A stretch of 64,000 nucleotides of DNA, taken from Gigaspora rosea. Taxonomy: Eukaryota; Glomeromycota; Glomeromycetes; Diversisporales; Gigasporaceae. The stretch spans positions 31,568 through 95,567 of the forward strand of contig QKWP01001984.1 in NCBI GenBank assembly GCA_003550325.1. Reading direction: 5' to 3'. Shown in pieces: positions 1 through 11,075 of the stretch. Both the position numbers and the translations under genes were made by a program. Numbering within the stretch: position 1 is the stretch's first letter; each line of letters opens with the position of its first letter. The notes below the pieces were generated by a model. That model searched no databases. It was not told the DNA's origin and worked only from the letters and a program-made list of their open reading frames with translations.

Positions 1-342
1 CATATATGATAGAAAAATTTGGAAGACATTTCAAGACCCAAATAAAGATCTACCATTCTTTCGAAAAGAGCTATCAGATAGCAATTTGGGTTTAATGATT
101 AACCTAAATTGGTTCCAGCAATTCGATAACTCTCAGTATAGTGTTAGAGCTATATAGGGAGTTATTTGCAATTTTCCACGTGATGAGCGAATTAAGCCGT
201 CAAACAAAATCACGTTGGCGTTAATACCTGGTCCAAACGAACCCAAACTACACCAGATAAACTACTATTTGGCACCTTTAATAGATCAATTAATCATTTG
301 TGGAATAGTAAGCAATAATGTTTCAATATTGGAGTTATCGAA

Positions 343-772
343 ATTATTATTATTATTATAATTAGGATTAATTGATTTGTAACCGTAGGTTACAGAATAA
401 ATTTATAACCGTAAATACTAAGATCAGGTGTAACGTAACTATCAAACCAAACTTTCTATAAAAATAAAACCATGCGATTAAGGTTAGGGTTAGAGTGAGG
501 CTTGGTGTAAGGCTTTGGGTTAGAGAGGGCTTTAGTTACATTAAAATTTAGCAAGAAATTTTTTTTGTTAAAAACCGAAAGGTAGTTTCATATGTGAAAT
601 TTTGATTAGAAACAATTTTTGGCAAAATGAACATTTGTTTTGACTTTTTCAAATATGTAATATTATACCTGATCTTAGAATTTAATTAGCATGTTGGGAT
701 GGGTTACAGTAACCACGGTTACAAATTAATTAATCCTTATAATTATTAATATAATTATTATTATTAACTAGG
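343..772. mobile_element. MITE-like insertion in the Tnp2 pseudogene
   Basis: Inverted termini flank this stretch. TTTGTAACCGTAGGTTAC near 376-393 pairs with GTAACCACGGTTACAAAT near 709-726, and the pairing continues outward through AGGATTAATT and (ATT)n tracts. It separates Tnp2 coding blocks that are contiguous in the family. No coding capacity. It contains a second inverted-repeat unit (418-678). A similar right end (GTAACCACGGTTACAAAT) occurs at about 39003-39020. The target-site duplication is not clear. Confidence 0.6.
418..678. mobile_element. MITE, AGATCAGGTGTAACGT family, copy 1
   Basis: The left end CTAAGATCAGGTGTAACGTA is matched by the inverse ACCTGATCTTAG at the right. The interior holds a short GGTTAGGGTTAG tract and no ORF. 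Left-end sequence including ATCAAACCAAA is shared, inverted, with the element at 43706-43953, so this is a dispersed family of about 250-260 bp. Solo right ends are visible near 42967 and 57970. Confidence 0.6.
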
Positions 773-1631
773 GATTGAATTGGACAGTACTTTCGAAAGC
801 CCTACCAGCAAATTTATTAGAGCAGCAGTGAGATATTGTTCTTGTGACATTCCTGCTACAAGAAAAATATGTGGCCACATTTCAGCATGAATTGCTTGTC
901 ATAGGTACTTAAAAAAAGCAGATTCTGACAATATGGATGAATGGATCATTGATAGAAATATTGATGAAGTTCGTCAAGATGCTATCGCTTGAAGCATTGC
1001 AATACTAAAGATACAAGGAGAAAGTATACATCAGAAACTTTGTCTGTTGGTCTGAAATGCATCGGCTCTCCTACTTTAATTCTGTTCAGTTTCTTGTAGT
1101 CGATCCAATGCATTGCCTATTTTTAGATATAGCTAAGTGGATCATCAAATTATGGATTGATGAAGGTATTTTAACGCCACCTAATCTTGCTCTGATGGAA
1201 AATTGGGTTAAAAATATACAGATTCCTGTGGACATCGGAAGAATTCCTTACAAAATAGCGACGGGAGAAGAATTTTCAAAATTTATGGCAGACCAATAGA
1301 AAACTTTTGTTCTGGTATATGCAATATCAATTACTTGGGATTTGTTGCATGAAAATGACTAATGGATCCTTACTTATTTTGTTCGCATGTGCTCTATTCT
1401 AGTGTGCCAGATTGTATATAAAGACAATTTGGAAGAGGCTCATAGTTGTCTTCTTAAAATGGTTAAACTTATAGAAGAAATTTATGGATCAGAAAAAATA
1501 ATACCTAATTTACATTTATGTTTACATATATTGAATATGTTATGGACTATGGACCACTATATGCGTTTTAGTGTTTTAGTTATAAAAGAGAATGGTTTAT
1601 TAGGTAAATTTGTATTTTTTTGTAATGGTTG

Positions 1632-1727
1632 GATAAAATATAGTATAGGCGACATCTATTTTTTTTTGGTGCACCTATTTTGAATTAGTTAATCATTTAT
1701 TAAGGTGCAACCTATACTATATTTATC
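1632..1727. mobile_element. Mini inverted-repeat element within the Tnp2 pseudogene
   Basis: GATAAAATATAGTATAGG at 1632 is the near-exact inverse of CCTATACTATATTTATC at 1711-1727. It lies inside an insertion of about 180 bp (roughly 1603-1780) that separates GLLG from GSFHSSNRRIE of the transposase. Too short to code for anything. Confidence 0.5.
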
Positions 1728-2592
1728 AAAATAGCTGTATTAAACTACCAATAGCTCAATAGGATTTTAAATCATTTATAGGGTCATTTCATAGCAGTAA
1801 CAGAAGAATTGAAACTAAACTACTTAAAATTATGCAATATAACTCTCTTCTGAATGTTCTTTCATCACGTGTGAAAGACCGTTTGCAAACTTGTTTGCAG
1901 TTCATTGAACAAGAAATGATGAGCTATAGCCTTTCTATTTATAACGGAAATGATTATCAGGAGTTTCTTTCAATGTCTGTAAGTATTAAAGACAATGCAG
2001 AAACTGGCTCTGAACCATTTTCAGATGAATTATTAGGGCCTAAAAAGGAATGTGTAACTCTTCCGAAAGAATTATTTGCATCGTTAGTTGCCTATTACAA
2101 CAATGCATACAATTATAATAATACTTTCTTAACTGATATACTCGAGTATCCAGATGCTATAACGATATTACCTAGTATTACAATATACAAAAGAATAAAA
2201 ATTGGTGACGAAATATTTGGGTCTACTTATTCGAAAAGACACACAAAGTTAGCGAAAATACTTGCTAATTTTGTATTGGATGACAATACTACTGATATAT
2301 ATTTAGGCCTCATTCAATATTATTTTGAGAATATAGTAAATCTACCAGAAGGTCCAAAGAAGCATGTACTTGCCTATATACGGTGGTATCAAGCTGTTAA
2401 CAACCAAAAGACAAGATATTATTGTCAAATAGACAATATTTGTAATGTTGAATTATGGAATCAGAATTTCTATGATTTAAGTAGGAATTGTATTATCCCC
2501 GTGTATAATATTTTAGGCTGCTTTATTTCTGGAACTGTCAAAATCAGAAAAACCCCTGAGAATATATGTCTGTGAATCCTATAAATAGAAAG

Positions 2593-3214
2593 TTTCATAT
2601 TTATTACATCTATCTATATAACATATAATTTTATTATAGATTTATCTTATTTATCACTGATTAACTTCTGACATATACTGTTGTTCTTTATTTTTATCAA
2701 GTAATATAGACCTTATAGATTTACAGGATATTTATATAGATTTATCTTATAGGCATATAGGTTTATCAGTATTTTTATAGGTATATTTTATTTATCTCTA
2801 AATAACTTCTGATGTGATTTCGGGTTATAGGTTTACTTTCATATTAATTCTAAAGACATATCGGGTGTCCGATATTGCTATAATTTAAACTTAAAACCAG
2901 AGACATATATAAATCTGATATGCTGCTATTTTTATTCGAAAACGCTTTACCCGATATGGCTTGTAGTTATTATGATATTTTACCAGATCTGTACTAGTTA
3001 TTTATTTTTGTATCAAGTATTATAAGTCAAATATCATACACATATAAAATAACTGATAGCTATATAGATTTATCTGATTTATTTTCGATTATATTTTGAT
3101 ATAATTTATGTTTATCATTTTATATTCAGGTTATCATCATAGCCCTATCAGTTACCTGATTGGGTATAATTTTAAAAATTACAACTGTATACATATCGAA
3201 ACCCGATACGTCTC
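2593..3214. other. Non-coding AT-rich stretch with degenerate short repeats
   Basis: No gene seen. Variants of TATAGATTTATCTTAT recur irregularly at 2630-3110. GACATATCGGGT / CCGATATGGC-like segments appear near 2860-2960 and 3190-3210. It lies between the Tnp2 and Helitron relics. Confidence 0.5.
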
Positions 3215-6200
3215 CAGTTTTTATCTAACTGTACAGTTTCCGATAAGGCTTTATTCGACCTGAGGATAGATCAACAATTGTTTTTTCAAGCATATGATCT
3301 TGGGATTTAAAGTTTGTGAATGCAAATGTGGGTGGCAAAGTAAGTTGAAATTGTTGGAATTTTCTGCGAATTTTAGACCCATCACATTTCCAAATATGTA
3401 TACGCAAGGACATTTAATAGGTTATTGATTCGATAAAAGTGTTGCATAAACACCAGGAGCTTTGCTGATTAATTCAACAACAACATATTTTGGTAGATTG
3501 TCTAAAATTACAGAGTTTTTACAGGAAGATGAGGTGTTGATAGAAGTTTTATTATATACGATCTGATGAAGAATTTCTAATGAGCCATTTGCTAAATTGT
3601 CATTAGCACAGATATTGACTGTTAAAACAATCTTTATATTGATCGATAAATGCAACATCCTACAGACTGGATTTTCTTTAGTGTCAGGAATCAGTAAAAT
3701 TTTGAGCCAGTTATTTCCAATGAGAATTTTTCAATTATAGGAGTCTTGTGCACAGGATTAAATAATAGATTGATTATTACTAAAAGCATGCTCTTTTGTA
3801 GTGTTAAAATTAAGCTAAACACAGAGATCATTTCTTGTTATGAGAAAGGTAGCATTTTCTATTCTCAAGAGTTAATCCTATTGTCTCCAAGAACTCTTGA
3901 TCATAAAGCTGTTATTTGAATTTCTGTTGTGCATATTTTCTAGAATGCCAGCATAAAAAGAGTCATCCATTTTGATGTATTGGAGTTTTTAATTGAACAA
4001 CATGCTTAATATTTAACCAAAAACTTCTCCTGTTGTGTTAACAACAGTTCAGAAACTGATCAATAAAGGATCAATGTTATGTTTTCATTTTATGCTTTTT
4101 GCTATTTTAGGATCATGTGAAGGAAAAAGTGATTGATTTTATCTAGCATATACAATACCATATCTAAAACAGGTGGTAATTGCATAAAATCTCTAGCAAA
4201 CAAGACATTTATACCAGCAAATGGTATGGAGTCATTAGTTGGTTTTATTCTATTTATAAAACTGTAAAATTGGAAAAAGCAGGTTTTGTCCAATCTTAGA
4301 GAATTTATCTATTATAGCATATTCTATTTTAGACCAGTACTCTTGAAGTTGGCATAGAGATACATCTAATAAATTTTAAGAATTAATTCTATATTCATTA
4401 AAACTGAATCCACACACAGAATATATAGTATATCCATATATATTTATAGCTACAATTTCTGTAGGGGCCAAAATTATAAGAGATTATGCTGTAAAGTATG
4501 CTCATAGTAGAAACAGATTGTATAAATAACTCTAGATTTACCAGTTCCACCCATACTAGTAGAAAAAATAACAATTGGAATAGCTTATTATTGCACATTT
4601 GTTTATTTTTTTTACAGTGTTCACAAAAAAAAAAATAAGCTTTTTTTTCTCATCATTTAAATCAGATCAAAACCTCTCTAAATGATCAGTATTTTCTTTA
4701 GTTAGAACAATATCCAGAGGTGTATTTTTATTAATATCATTTAAAAGCTTAATATAGATGTTAGGTGTTATATCATTTTCAAGTGCAAGGTTATTATTAT
4801 TTTGTATTATTGTTTTTTGACAAACAAATTTAGTTTGCTATATTTTTACTAGATCAACATTGCAGACATTACCTGAACATATTGCTTTCAGAATAGGGTT
4901 ATTAAATAAATTTATTTATTTGTTAATACAAAAGTTTTTAAGGGAAATCTGCTTCAAATTTGTAAAAAAATTCATAGTATTATTGACCATTTTAATATCT
5001 TTTAGACCAGAACTAATGATTGTTTCAGTATTTAACAAAGATGAATTATTATAATGAGTATTACATGTTGTTAAATTATTAACAGAAAGGGTTAGTTCAT
5101 CATTAGCATCAAATTCTAGACAAATCAACCTATATAATAAGCTTTTGCAAGAATTGGTTTTTTATTGTATTATGGTACAGTTCTTGATTGAAAGCTGATT
5201 CTTCAGAACATCTTTGCAGTAACTCTATATTATAAATCATGATTTTAGATAGGGTGTTAATATGGGCTATTTAAAAATAATTGACATGCTTTAGCCAAGA
5301 ATTATAGTTTTCTCAAAGGTCTTGAACCGATTTTCCAAGGCTTAAACAGTATATGAATGCATAGTCTATATTGTTTAGCATTTTCAATATTATCTTTTTG
5401 ATATCTCTTTGCCATATAATATTACTACTCTTTCAGTTCATCATTTTCTATAAAATTTGATATGTGTTTTACATTGAGAAAAAACATTATAAGATTCATA
5501 AAAATGGTCATAATTATATTTACCTCTATAAAAAAGAAATTGATCAATATAGGATTTGTTTTCTTTCAAGTATTGCTTTAATAGCATTGAAAGTTTATAA
5601 GAATTTATTGAATGTTTCTTAATAGTAGAAGCATAATCATAAAAGCAAATATTTTGTAAAAATTTGCCCTAAAATTGATAGTTAACTCAAAAATTAATAT
5701 AGTTCACGACATCTAAAGACTAAAATATGTAACTTGTCCTATTTAAAGAGCTATTAATTTTTGAAATTATTTTAGTCTTTAGATATTGCACACTATAGCA
5801 GTTAATTTGCTATTATAGAATAATATTAAAAATGATTCAGGTGTCAGATTATGATTAATTAGTTCTTTATTTAAATCTAAATCATTATCTGATTCAATAT
5901 CTGATTCATAGCTTTCAAGAGTTTCTAGACTATTTTATATTCATTTATGAGGTATTTTTCAAAAGATTAGATGCAAATTTGCTTGGGTGTAATAATTAAG
6001 AATATCTAATAAGTATGCAGAGATCTGTAGGTTCTATTTGACTAGCTATTTTGTTAAAGATATTTAGTTATTAGTTTATATGATTTGTCTATAAAACTGT
6101 ATGAAGTAGCATTAGGTGCTTGTTCTAAAAAGGTTTCCAAGATAGAAGCACATATTAGAAAATAACTATATATGCTAATATCTGGTTTTGTAATATAATT

Positions 6201-6400
6201 AGTAATATAATAAATGTAGATTATTGCAAGTTTTTGACTTAATATAAATTTGATGTCACTATTGCCTCTATATGGTTAAAATAGGCACTTGTATATAAAA
6301 CAGTAATGATATCTTGTTTAGAAAAGACTGTGCCAAGTAGGTCTACAAGTTCTCTTAAAAAGTCAAATCAGCAATACTTTTGCAAGCCATAATTGAATTT
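3215..6400 (-). pseudogene. Helitron Rep/Pif1-like helicase protein, decayed
   Basis: Read on the minus strand, helicase motifs appear in order. GGTGKS (Walker A) lies at 4534-4551, then APTEIVAINIYGYTIYSVCGF at about 4395-4465. GINVLFARDFMQLPPVLD lies at about 4160-4225, VLTVNICANDNLANGSL and NLPKYVVVELI at about 3465-3630, and LTLPPTFAFTNFKSQDHMLE at about 3285-3350. LFKPWKNRFKTFE-like sequence lies upstream (about 5310-5360). Further upstream, YITNYITKPDIS (about 6170-6210) resembles the paired-Tyr Rep motif of Helitrons. Stops and frame changes are present throughout, so no functional protein is made. The Walker B-like motif reads ARDF rather than the usual AGDF. No 5'-TC or 3'-CTRR boundary could be fixed. 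The 5' extent is uncertain. Confidence 0.7.
5710..5784. repeat. Short hairpin
   Basis: CATCTAAAGACTAAAAT is followed about 40 bp later by ATTTTAGTCTTTAGAT, giving a 16-bp stem. It may be a remnant of a small inverted-repeat element in the Helitron relic. Confidence 0.5.
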
Positions 6401-6765
6401 CTTGCATGTGCGAGTGCAATGATGAAAAAGTATCAGAATTTTAGTTGGAAACCCAATCGGCACTGCATTCAACTTCCTTATAACTATCAGTACCAGACTT
6501 CTGATTCAACAATAAATTAGAATCCCACAAGCTATACAAAAGAAAGACTATTAAAAATTAGTAAAGAATAAAACTCAAACTCAAGATCCATAAAAAGAAT
6601 TAAATCTATAAACTTATCATTTCCAATTTGCAAAAACAAGCCTCTCTGAATCTTGAAACCTGGACCAAGTCTTCTCACGCCTCTTTCTGCCTGCCAGATC
6701 AAGGTTTAGAGATCTTGATTTATATTTAAATAATGTTTTATTTTAAGCACAAGAGTAGTTAGTAG
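6401..6765. other. Non-coding stretch
   Basis: No gene seen. It contains a locally GC-richer piece (about 6655-6715), possibly the eroded 5' part of the Helitron relic. Confidence 0.4.
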
Positions 6766-7754
6766 TTATAATAGGACCCTGGACATCTCTCATATAGGTC
6801 ATAACTGATCTGCACAAATTTTAAGGTTTTTGCTACCTCTAAAATCAAGTAAATTTGCTAAAAATTCAATTATTACATGAAGTTTTTATAGTAATTTGCT
6901 AAAAACTAAATTATTACATTTAGATAGTTCTCTTAGGTTCAGGTGCTCTAAAAAAATTTGTGCAGCATATAAAAATACATTTTACTGGTATATTTACTTT
7001 TATATTTCTTGAAAATTTAAGAAGAGATACTTAATTTTGGATTTTGTATGTTTCATTTTGAGAAAGTGCCTCCAGAAGCATTTGAATTTAGAGGAAAGCT
7101 TGCGAAAACTATGTGTTCAAATTTACAAAAATGTTAATATCTTTATGAGTTTTCAATATTTTTTCATGAAATTTGAGATTTTGAGATTCTATTAGTCCAT
7201 GAGATGCGCTATAAGTCTTGTTATAAATTTTTTTTTAGTTAGCATAGTAAAATTTCTTGTAAATCATCGCTGAATAGTGGGTTATTTTGAAAAAGCAAAA
7301 AAAACATATTGCAAAGAAGCTACGTTAAAATTGTTTACAGGAACTTTCATCAAAGATATCTTTACGAGTTCTTGACCAAATTTGATAAAAATTTTTTTAT
7401 TTTAATTGTACGAATCCATAGAATTCAAATAAAAAAATAGAAAAATTTTTATTAAATTTGATCAAGAACTTATAGAAATAATATTAACTACAATTATTAT
7501 GTGAATTACTAACTAATTCACATCTCTATGCAATTGCATTACATATTTATTTGTTTATTGATATACAATCACGATCAATGATCATAATACATATGCGGGG
7601 TAAGTACCAAGTTGCTATTGATACTAAAACCCGATTACATGCTACAACTACTTTATTTATTTTTAATTATAATTGATTCTCACTTTACTCTATATAGCTA
7701 TTAACAACTTGTTATATCTGGATCAATCATTATAGCGCAACTTAAGGGTAGAGT

Positions 7755-9408
7755 TAGGGCTCCTATCAGATCGGACCAAACCGGACTTTTGTCAAGTTTG
7801 AATCCGGTTCGATTTTCGAACCGAACTCGAACTTTTTGTTTCGAACTTTTTAGTCAAGTTCGAGTTCGGTCCGGGTTCGGTCCGAAGTTTGTCAAACTAG
7901 TTTGAAATCCGAATTAGTGATATGAATCAAAAATCGATTAATCGATTAGTTGCGACAAATGATATTGCATGATCTATTTATATAATTTACTGGTAAGTTT
8001 TATTTATTTTATTATATTATATTATAATAGTTTTATGTACAGTATTTATTATATCATAGTTATTTAATTATTGTATCATATTTATGTGCGTAATATACAT
8101 AGTATAAAATGTTTCTAGTAACGAATATCATTGCTTACCACTAATTCTGTCCAAAACCTTACCCTAACCTATAACCCGTGTCCGTATCCTTACTCTAACC
8201 TTAACCCGCAACCCTAACCTTAAAATTCAACTAACCCACCAAACCTTACCTATAACTCGTGTCCGTATTTACCATTACTCTGAATTCTAATTCACGTTCT
8301 AATTATCCTTACCCTAACTCTAACCCGCAACCATAACCCTAGCCTTAAAATCTAACTAACCCACCAAGTTGACGAAGCTCATACCTACAAAGAAAGAATT
8401 CACACCAAACGTCAATGTAATGCTTTCAGACAGGCCATAAGTCGCATTAAGTACACCAGCCTTAACTTATGGAATCAACAACGAGGCACCAAAACGATAG
8501 CGGCACTATAAATAACGACGATGACGAAGACACTAACGATGAATTAACGACTAAAAGAAAAATAAACAAGAGTTAGTAAAGAACAAAATAAAAAAAAATT
8601 AAAAGAAAAGATGTGACGCCCATTTGAAAGACACATTAGCAGTGCGGCAACGTGAAACTAACGCTGCACTGACAATAACGAAGTCACTAACACATGACGA
8701 CTCAAAGCAAATATTCCACCATATGAACGGAGGCACTATATGAAAAACGACTACAAGTGACGACTTCAGTATACGAACGAAGGAACCACCATACAATGAC
8801 TTCAGCATACGAGGAAAAGCATCATCACGCCAACATACGATGACTCCAAGCGACAGCTCCAACATACGACGACTCCAAGAAACAGCATCAGCAAAAAAAC
8901 GACGTAACCAAAAAAGAGAAGGTACTAAGGCGGCTGCTACAAAAAAAAATACAAAAAAAAATTAATTAGAAAGAAGAAAAAACAATGTAAACAAAAAAAA
9001 AATCAATACTTATATTTTGCACAAATCTCTCTCCCGGTTAAACGTAGTAATTTTCATTTTTAAAAAATATATTTAAAAATTTTATATATATAAATATATA
9101 TATAAAATAAAATTTTAATTTTTTCAAAAAAGGCACCCGGCTGGGTTACAGAAACAATTATATTTGTTTGCACGGCCTAACTAATTGATTATGATTTTTT
9201 GCCCGATTCGTAATACTAATCCGAATGCTAGTATAAATATTCGAACTTCAAACTAGTTTGACAAACTTCAGACCGAACCGAACCGAACTCTTAACTAAGT
9301 TTGAGTCTGGTTCGAAGTTTGAAACTAGCAAAATTTAGAGTTCGAGTTCAGTTCGATCCCGGATCGGATCTGAACCGGACCGAACCCGAACCGAACATAG
9401 GAGCACTA
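7755..9408. mobile_element. Non-autonomous hAT-like element, TSD GGTAGAGT
   Basis: Termini TAGGGCTCCTATC (left) and TAGTGCTCCTATG (right, inverted) are directly flanked by the perfect 8-bp duplication GGTAGAGT at 7747-7754 and 9409-9416. An 8-bp duplication is the hallmark of hAT insertion. The subterminal regions (about 7770-7910 and 9240-9400) are packed with GGTTCG/CGAACC motifs in both orientations, GC-rich against the AT-rich background. The interior has no transposase. It contains a telomere-like tandem duplication (8150-8372), a region of CGAC-rich words, and A-rich tracts. Short ORFs inside look spurious. Confidence 0.8.
8150..8372. repeat. Tandem duplication rich in CCCTAA-like words
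   Basis: Two diverged direct copies run from ACCTTACCCTAACCTATAA through to AACTAACCCACCAA. The second copy is broken by extra sequence. They lie inside the hAT element. Confidence 0.6.
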
Positions 9409-10023
9409 GGTAGAGTACAACATCGATCATTTTCATATATGATCGTTGTACAAAAAAATTTTTATATAGGGGCAAAAATACGCCATTGATAAAGATTTTT
9501 GAGAATGTATCCAATTTTGGCCAAAATTTTGTGGCATATAGATCAGACACTTCTATTTATGGTAGTGAAACTTTAAAGCCACAAATTATATTAAAAAATC
9601 TACTTGTATATATCGTCAATTTTCCTAGGACGATTGAGATTTTCCTAGGTAGTACAATATAAATAACATACAATAACATATGATCATCACCTGATTTCAA
9701 TTGAATGTTATTGTAAAAAAAATTAGTAACGTGATCACTATTAAAATGTAGATCGTTGTACTCTACCTTTAACTTGTTACAATAATTTTTGCAAAAATGT
9801 GGGTAAATTGCTAAAAATAAAATATAACATGCATAAAATCTTTGTAATTCGCCAAAATATAACATGCATAAAATCTTTGTAATTCGCCAAAATATTCAAT
9901 TATGACCCTTTTTAAAATTAACTTCAATTTGCTAAAATTTAAATTTGAACCTTAGATCAAATTTGAATCAATTTGCTAAAAAAAATATAACATATATCAG
10001 AGATGTCCAGGGTCCTGTTATAA

Positions 10024-10652
10024 TAGTAAACCCCTGTAAGTAGGACTTTCACAACATATATATATATGTATTTAATATTTATATAAATCAAGCACAAATT
10101 AACAACAAATATGGCAAATAGATAGTATTTGCTAACTATTTATATTTGATTACTGCTAGACAATAAATTTTACAATAATCTTATCCCAACAAAATTTTAT
10201 AGTTTACATGAGGGTGACAAAATTTTTTGTTGATTGAGTACCTATGTTAGAGTTAAACAAAATTTCACAGTTCACATAAGGGCAACAAAATTTTTTGTTG
10301 ATTAGGGTTAGGGTAAGCACCTATGTTAGGGTTAGGGTTTAGGAAAATATATAGTGAAATCACTCAAAAAAAATTTTTGTATATAATTGTTTGAAAAGCA
10401 AACATTTGTTTTGCTCTTTCTGATCGTGTTATATTATTGGTCGATCGATACATGACTGTGAAATTTTATTGCAATGCATTAAATCATGTGACCTGCAATA
10501 TAGCAGGTTGCAATTTTTATCAAAATTCTTATATATATTGTTATATATAAATACTAAATATAAATAATATTAATAGTACTATAGCACTACAATGCTATAG
10601 CACTATAAATAAACCCTTTCTTTTAATGCATAAATAAATCAATAAATTACTA
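10024..10652. other. Non-coding stretch with a short tandem duplication
   Basis: At about 10190-10350 there are two diverged copies of a unit containing AAAATTTTTTGTTGATT and ACCTATGTTAGGGTTA. Each ends in TTAGGG-like words. No gene seen. Confidence 0.5.
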
Positions 10653-11073
10653 CAGTGCAGTCAATCTAGTCCCGACAAATAAATTTGATGACATTCAAAT
10701 TGCTAATTCTTTTTAAAAAAAAATAGTAAACAAAAAATACCATCTTAAATGTTAAATCATGACAAGCTAAACACTTCCATGTTCTTAAATTTTTTAAATC
10801 TATTTATAGAAAAAATTATAGCAAGTTGAAGTTATAGTATTTTTATAATTAAATATGAAATTTGGCCACCTTTTATATATATATATAAAAAGGTAATTTG
10901 GCCTCTTTAAACAATTAATTTTATTCATATATATATATTAAAAATTTAAATTTGGCCACTTTTTATATAAATATTAGCTAAATTTTAAATTGGCCTCTTC
11001 ATATATATAAAAAATAAAATCTGAATTTGGCCGCTAAAAATTTATATTGGTTGGGACTAGGTTGCCCGCACTG
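10653..11073. mobile_element. Tc1/mariner-like MITE, TA target duplication, copy 1
   Basis: Ends CAGTGCAGTCAATCTAGTCC (left) and CAGTGCGGGCAACCTAGTCC (right, inverted) are each bounded by TA. CAGTG termini plus TA fit Tc1/mariner. The interior (421 bp) has diverged ATTTGGCC repeats and (TA)n tracts and no ORF. A longer, nested copy lies at 16882-17950. Confidence 0.75.
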
Positions 11074-11075
11074 TA

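Larger units (their letters stand above)
2..2592 (+). pseudogene. CACTA-type (Tnp2-like) DNA transposase, decayed
   Basis: Conceptual translation over several frames gives the recognisable order of a Tnp2 transposase. It runs NLNWFQQFDNSQYSV and NFPRDERIKPSNKI (about 98-210), ESPTSKFIRAAV and CDIPATRKICGH (about 799-880), VQFLVVDPMHCLFLDIAKW (1087-1140), then YFVRMCSILVC, EEAHSCLLKMVKLIE and LHLCLHILNM (1375-1540). A 247-codon C-terminal block (1832-2575) ends PVYNILGCF, and VNPINRK follows in another frame. In-frame stops lie at 155, 888, 990, 1297 and 1360, mostly where Trp or Gln is expected, and there are frame changes. Two small inverted-repeat elements interrupt it, near 310-776 and 1603-1780. 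The reading GLLG|GSFHSS resumes across the second. This is a dead copy; the 5' end lies outside the window. Confidence 0.85.
6766..10023. mobile_element. Large TIR element carrying a nested hAT
   Basis: The left terminus TTATAATAGGACCCTGGACA (continuing TCTCTCATATA) is matched by its inverse TATATCAGAGATGTCCAGG plus GTCCTGTTATAA at 9993-10023. Both inner flanks carry TTTGCTAAAAATTCAATT-like repeats. TAGTA/AGTAG sequences adjoin both ends but no convincing target-site duplication is seen. No transposase ORF is present. The hAT at 7755-9408 lies inside it. The superfamily is unknown. Confidence 0.5.

Noticed and set aside
990..992. TGA read as Trp (alternative genetic code)
   Set aside because: Trp positions in the same relic are also replaced by TAG and Gln by TAA, and the intact genes use TGG normally. 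Decay explains it better.
8599..8865. 88-codon minus-strand ORF
   Set aside because: It lies inside a non-autonomous hAT in a CGAC-word-rich region and has no motif or splice context.
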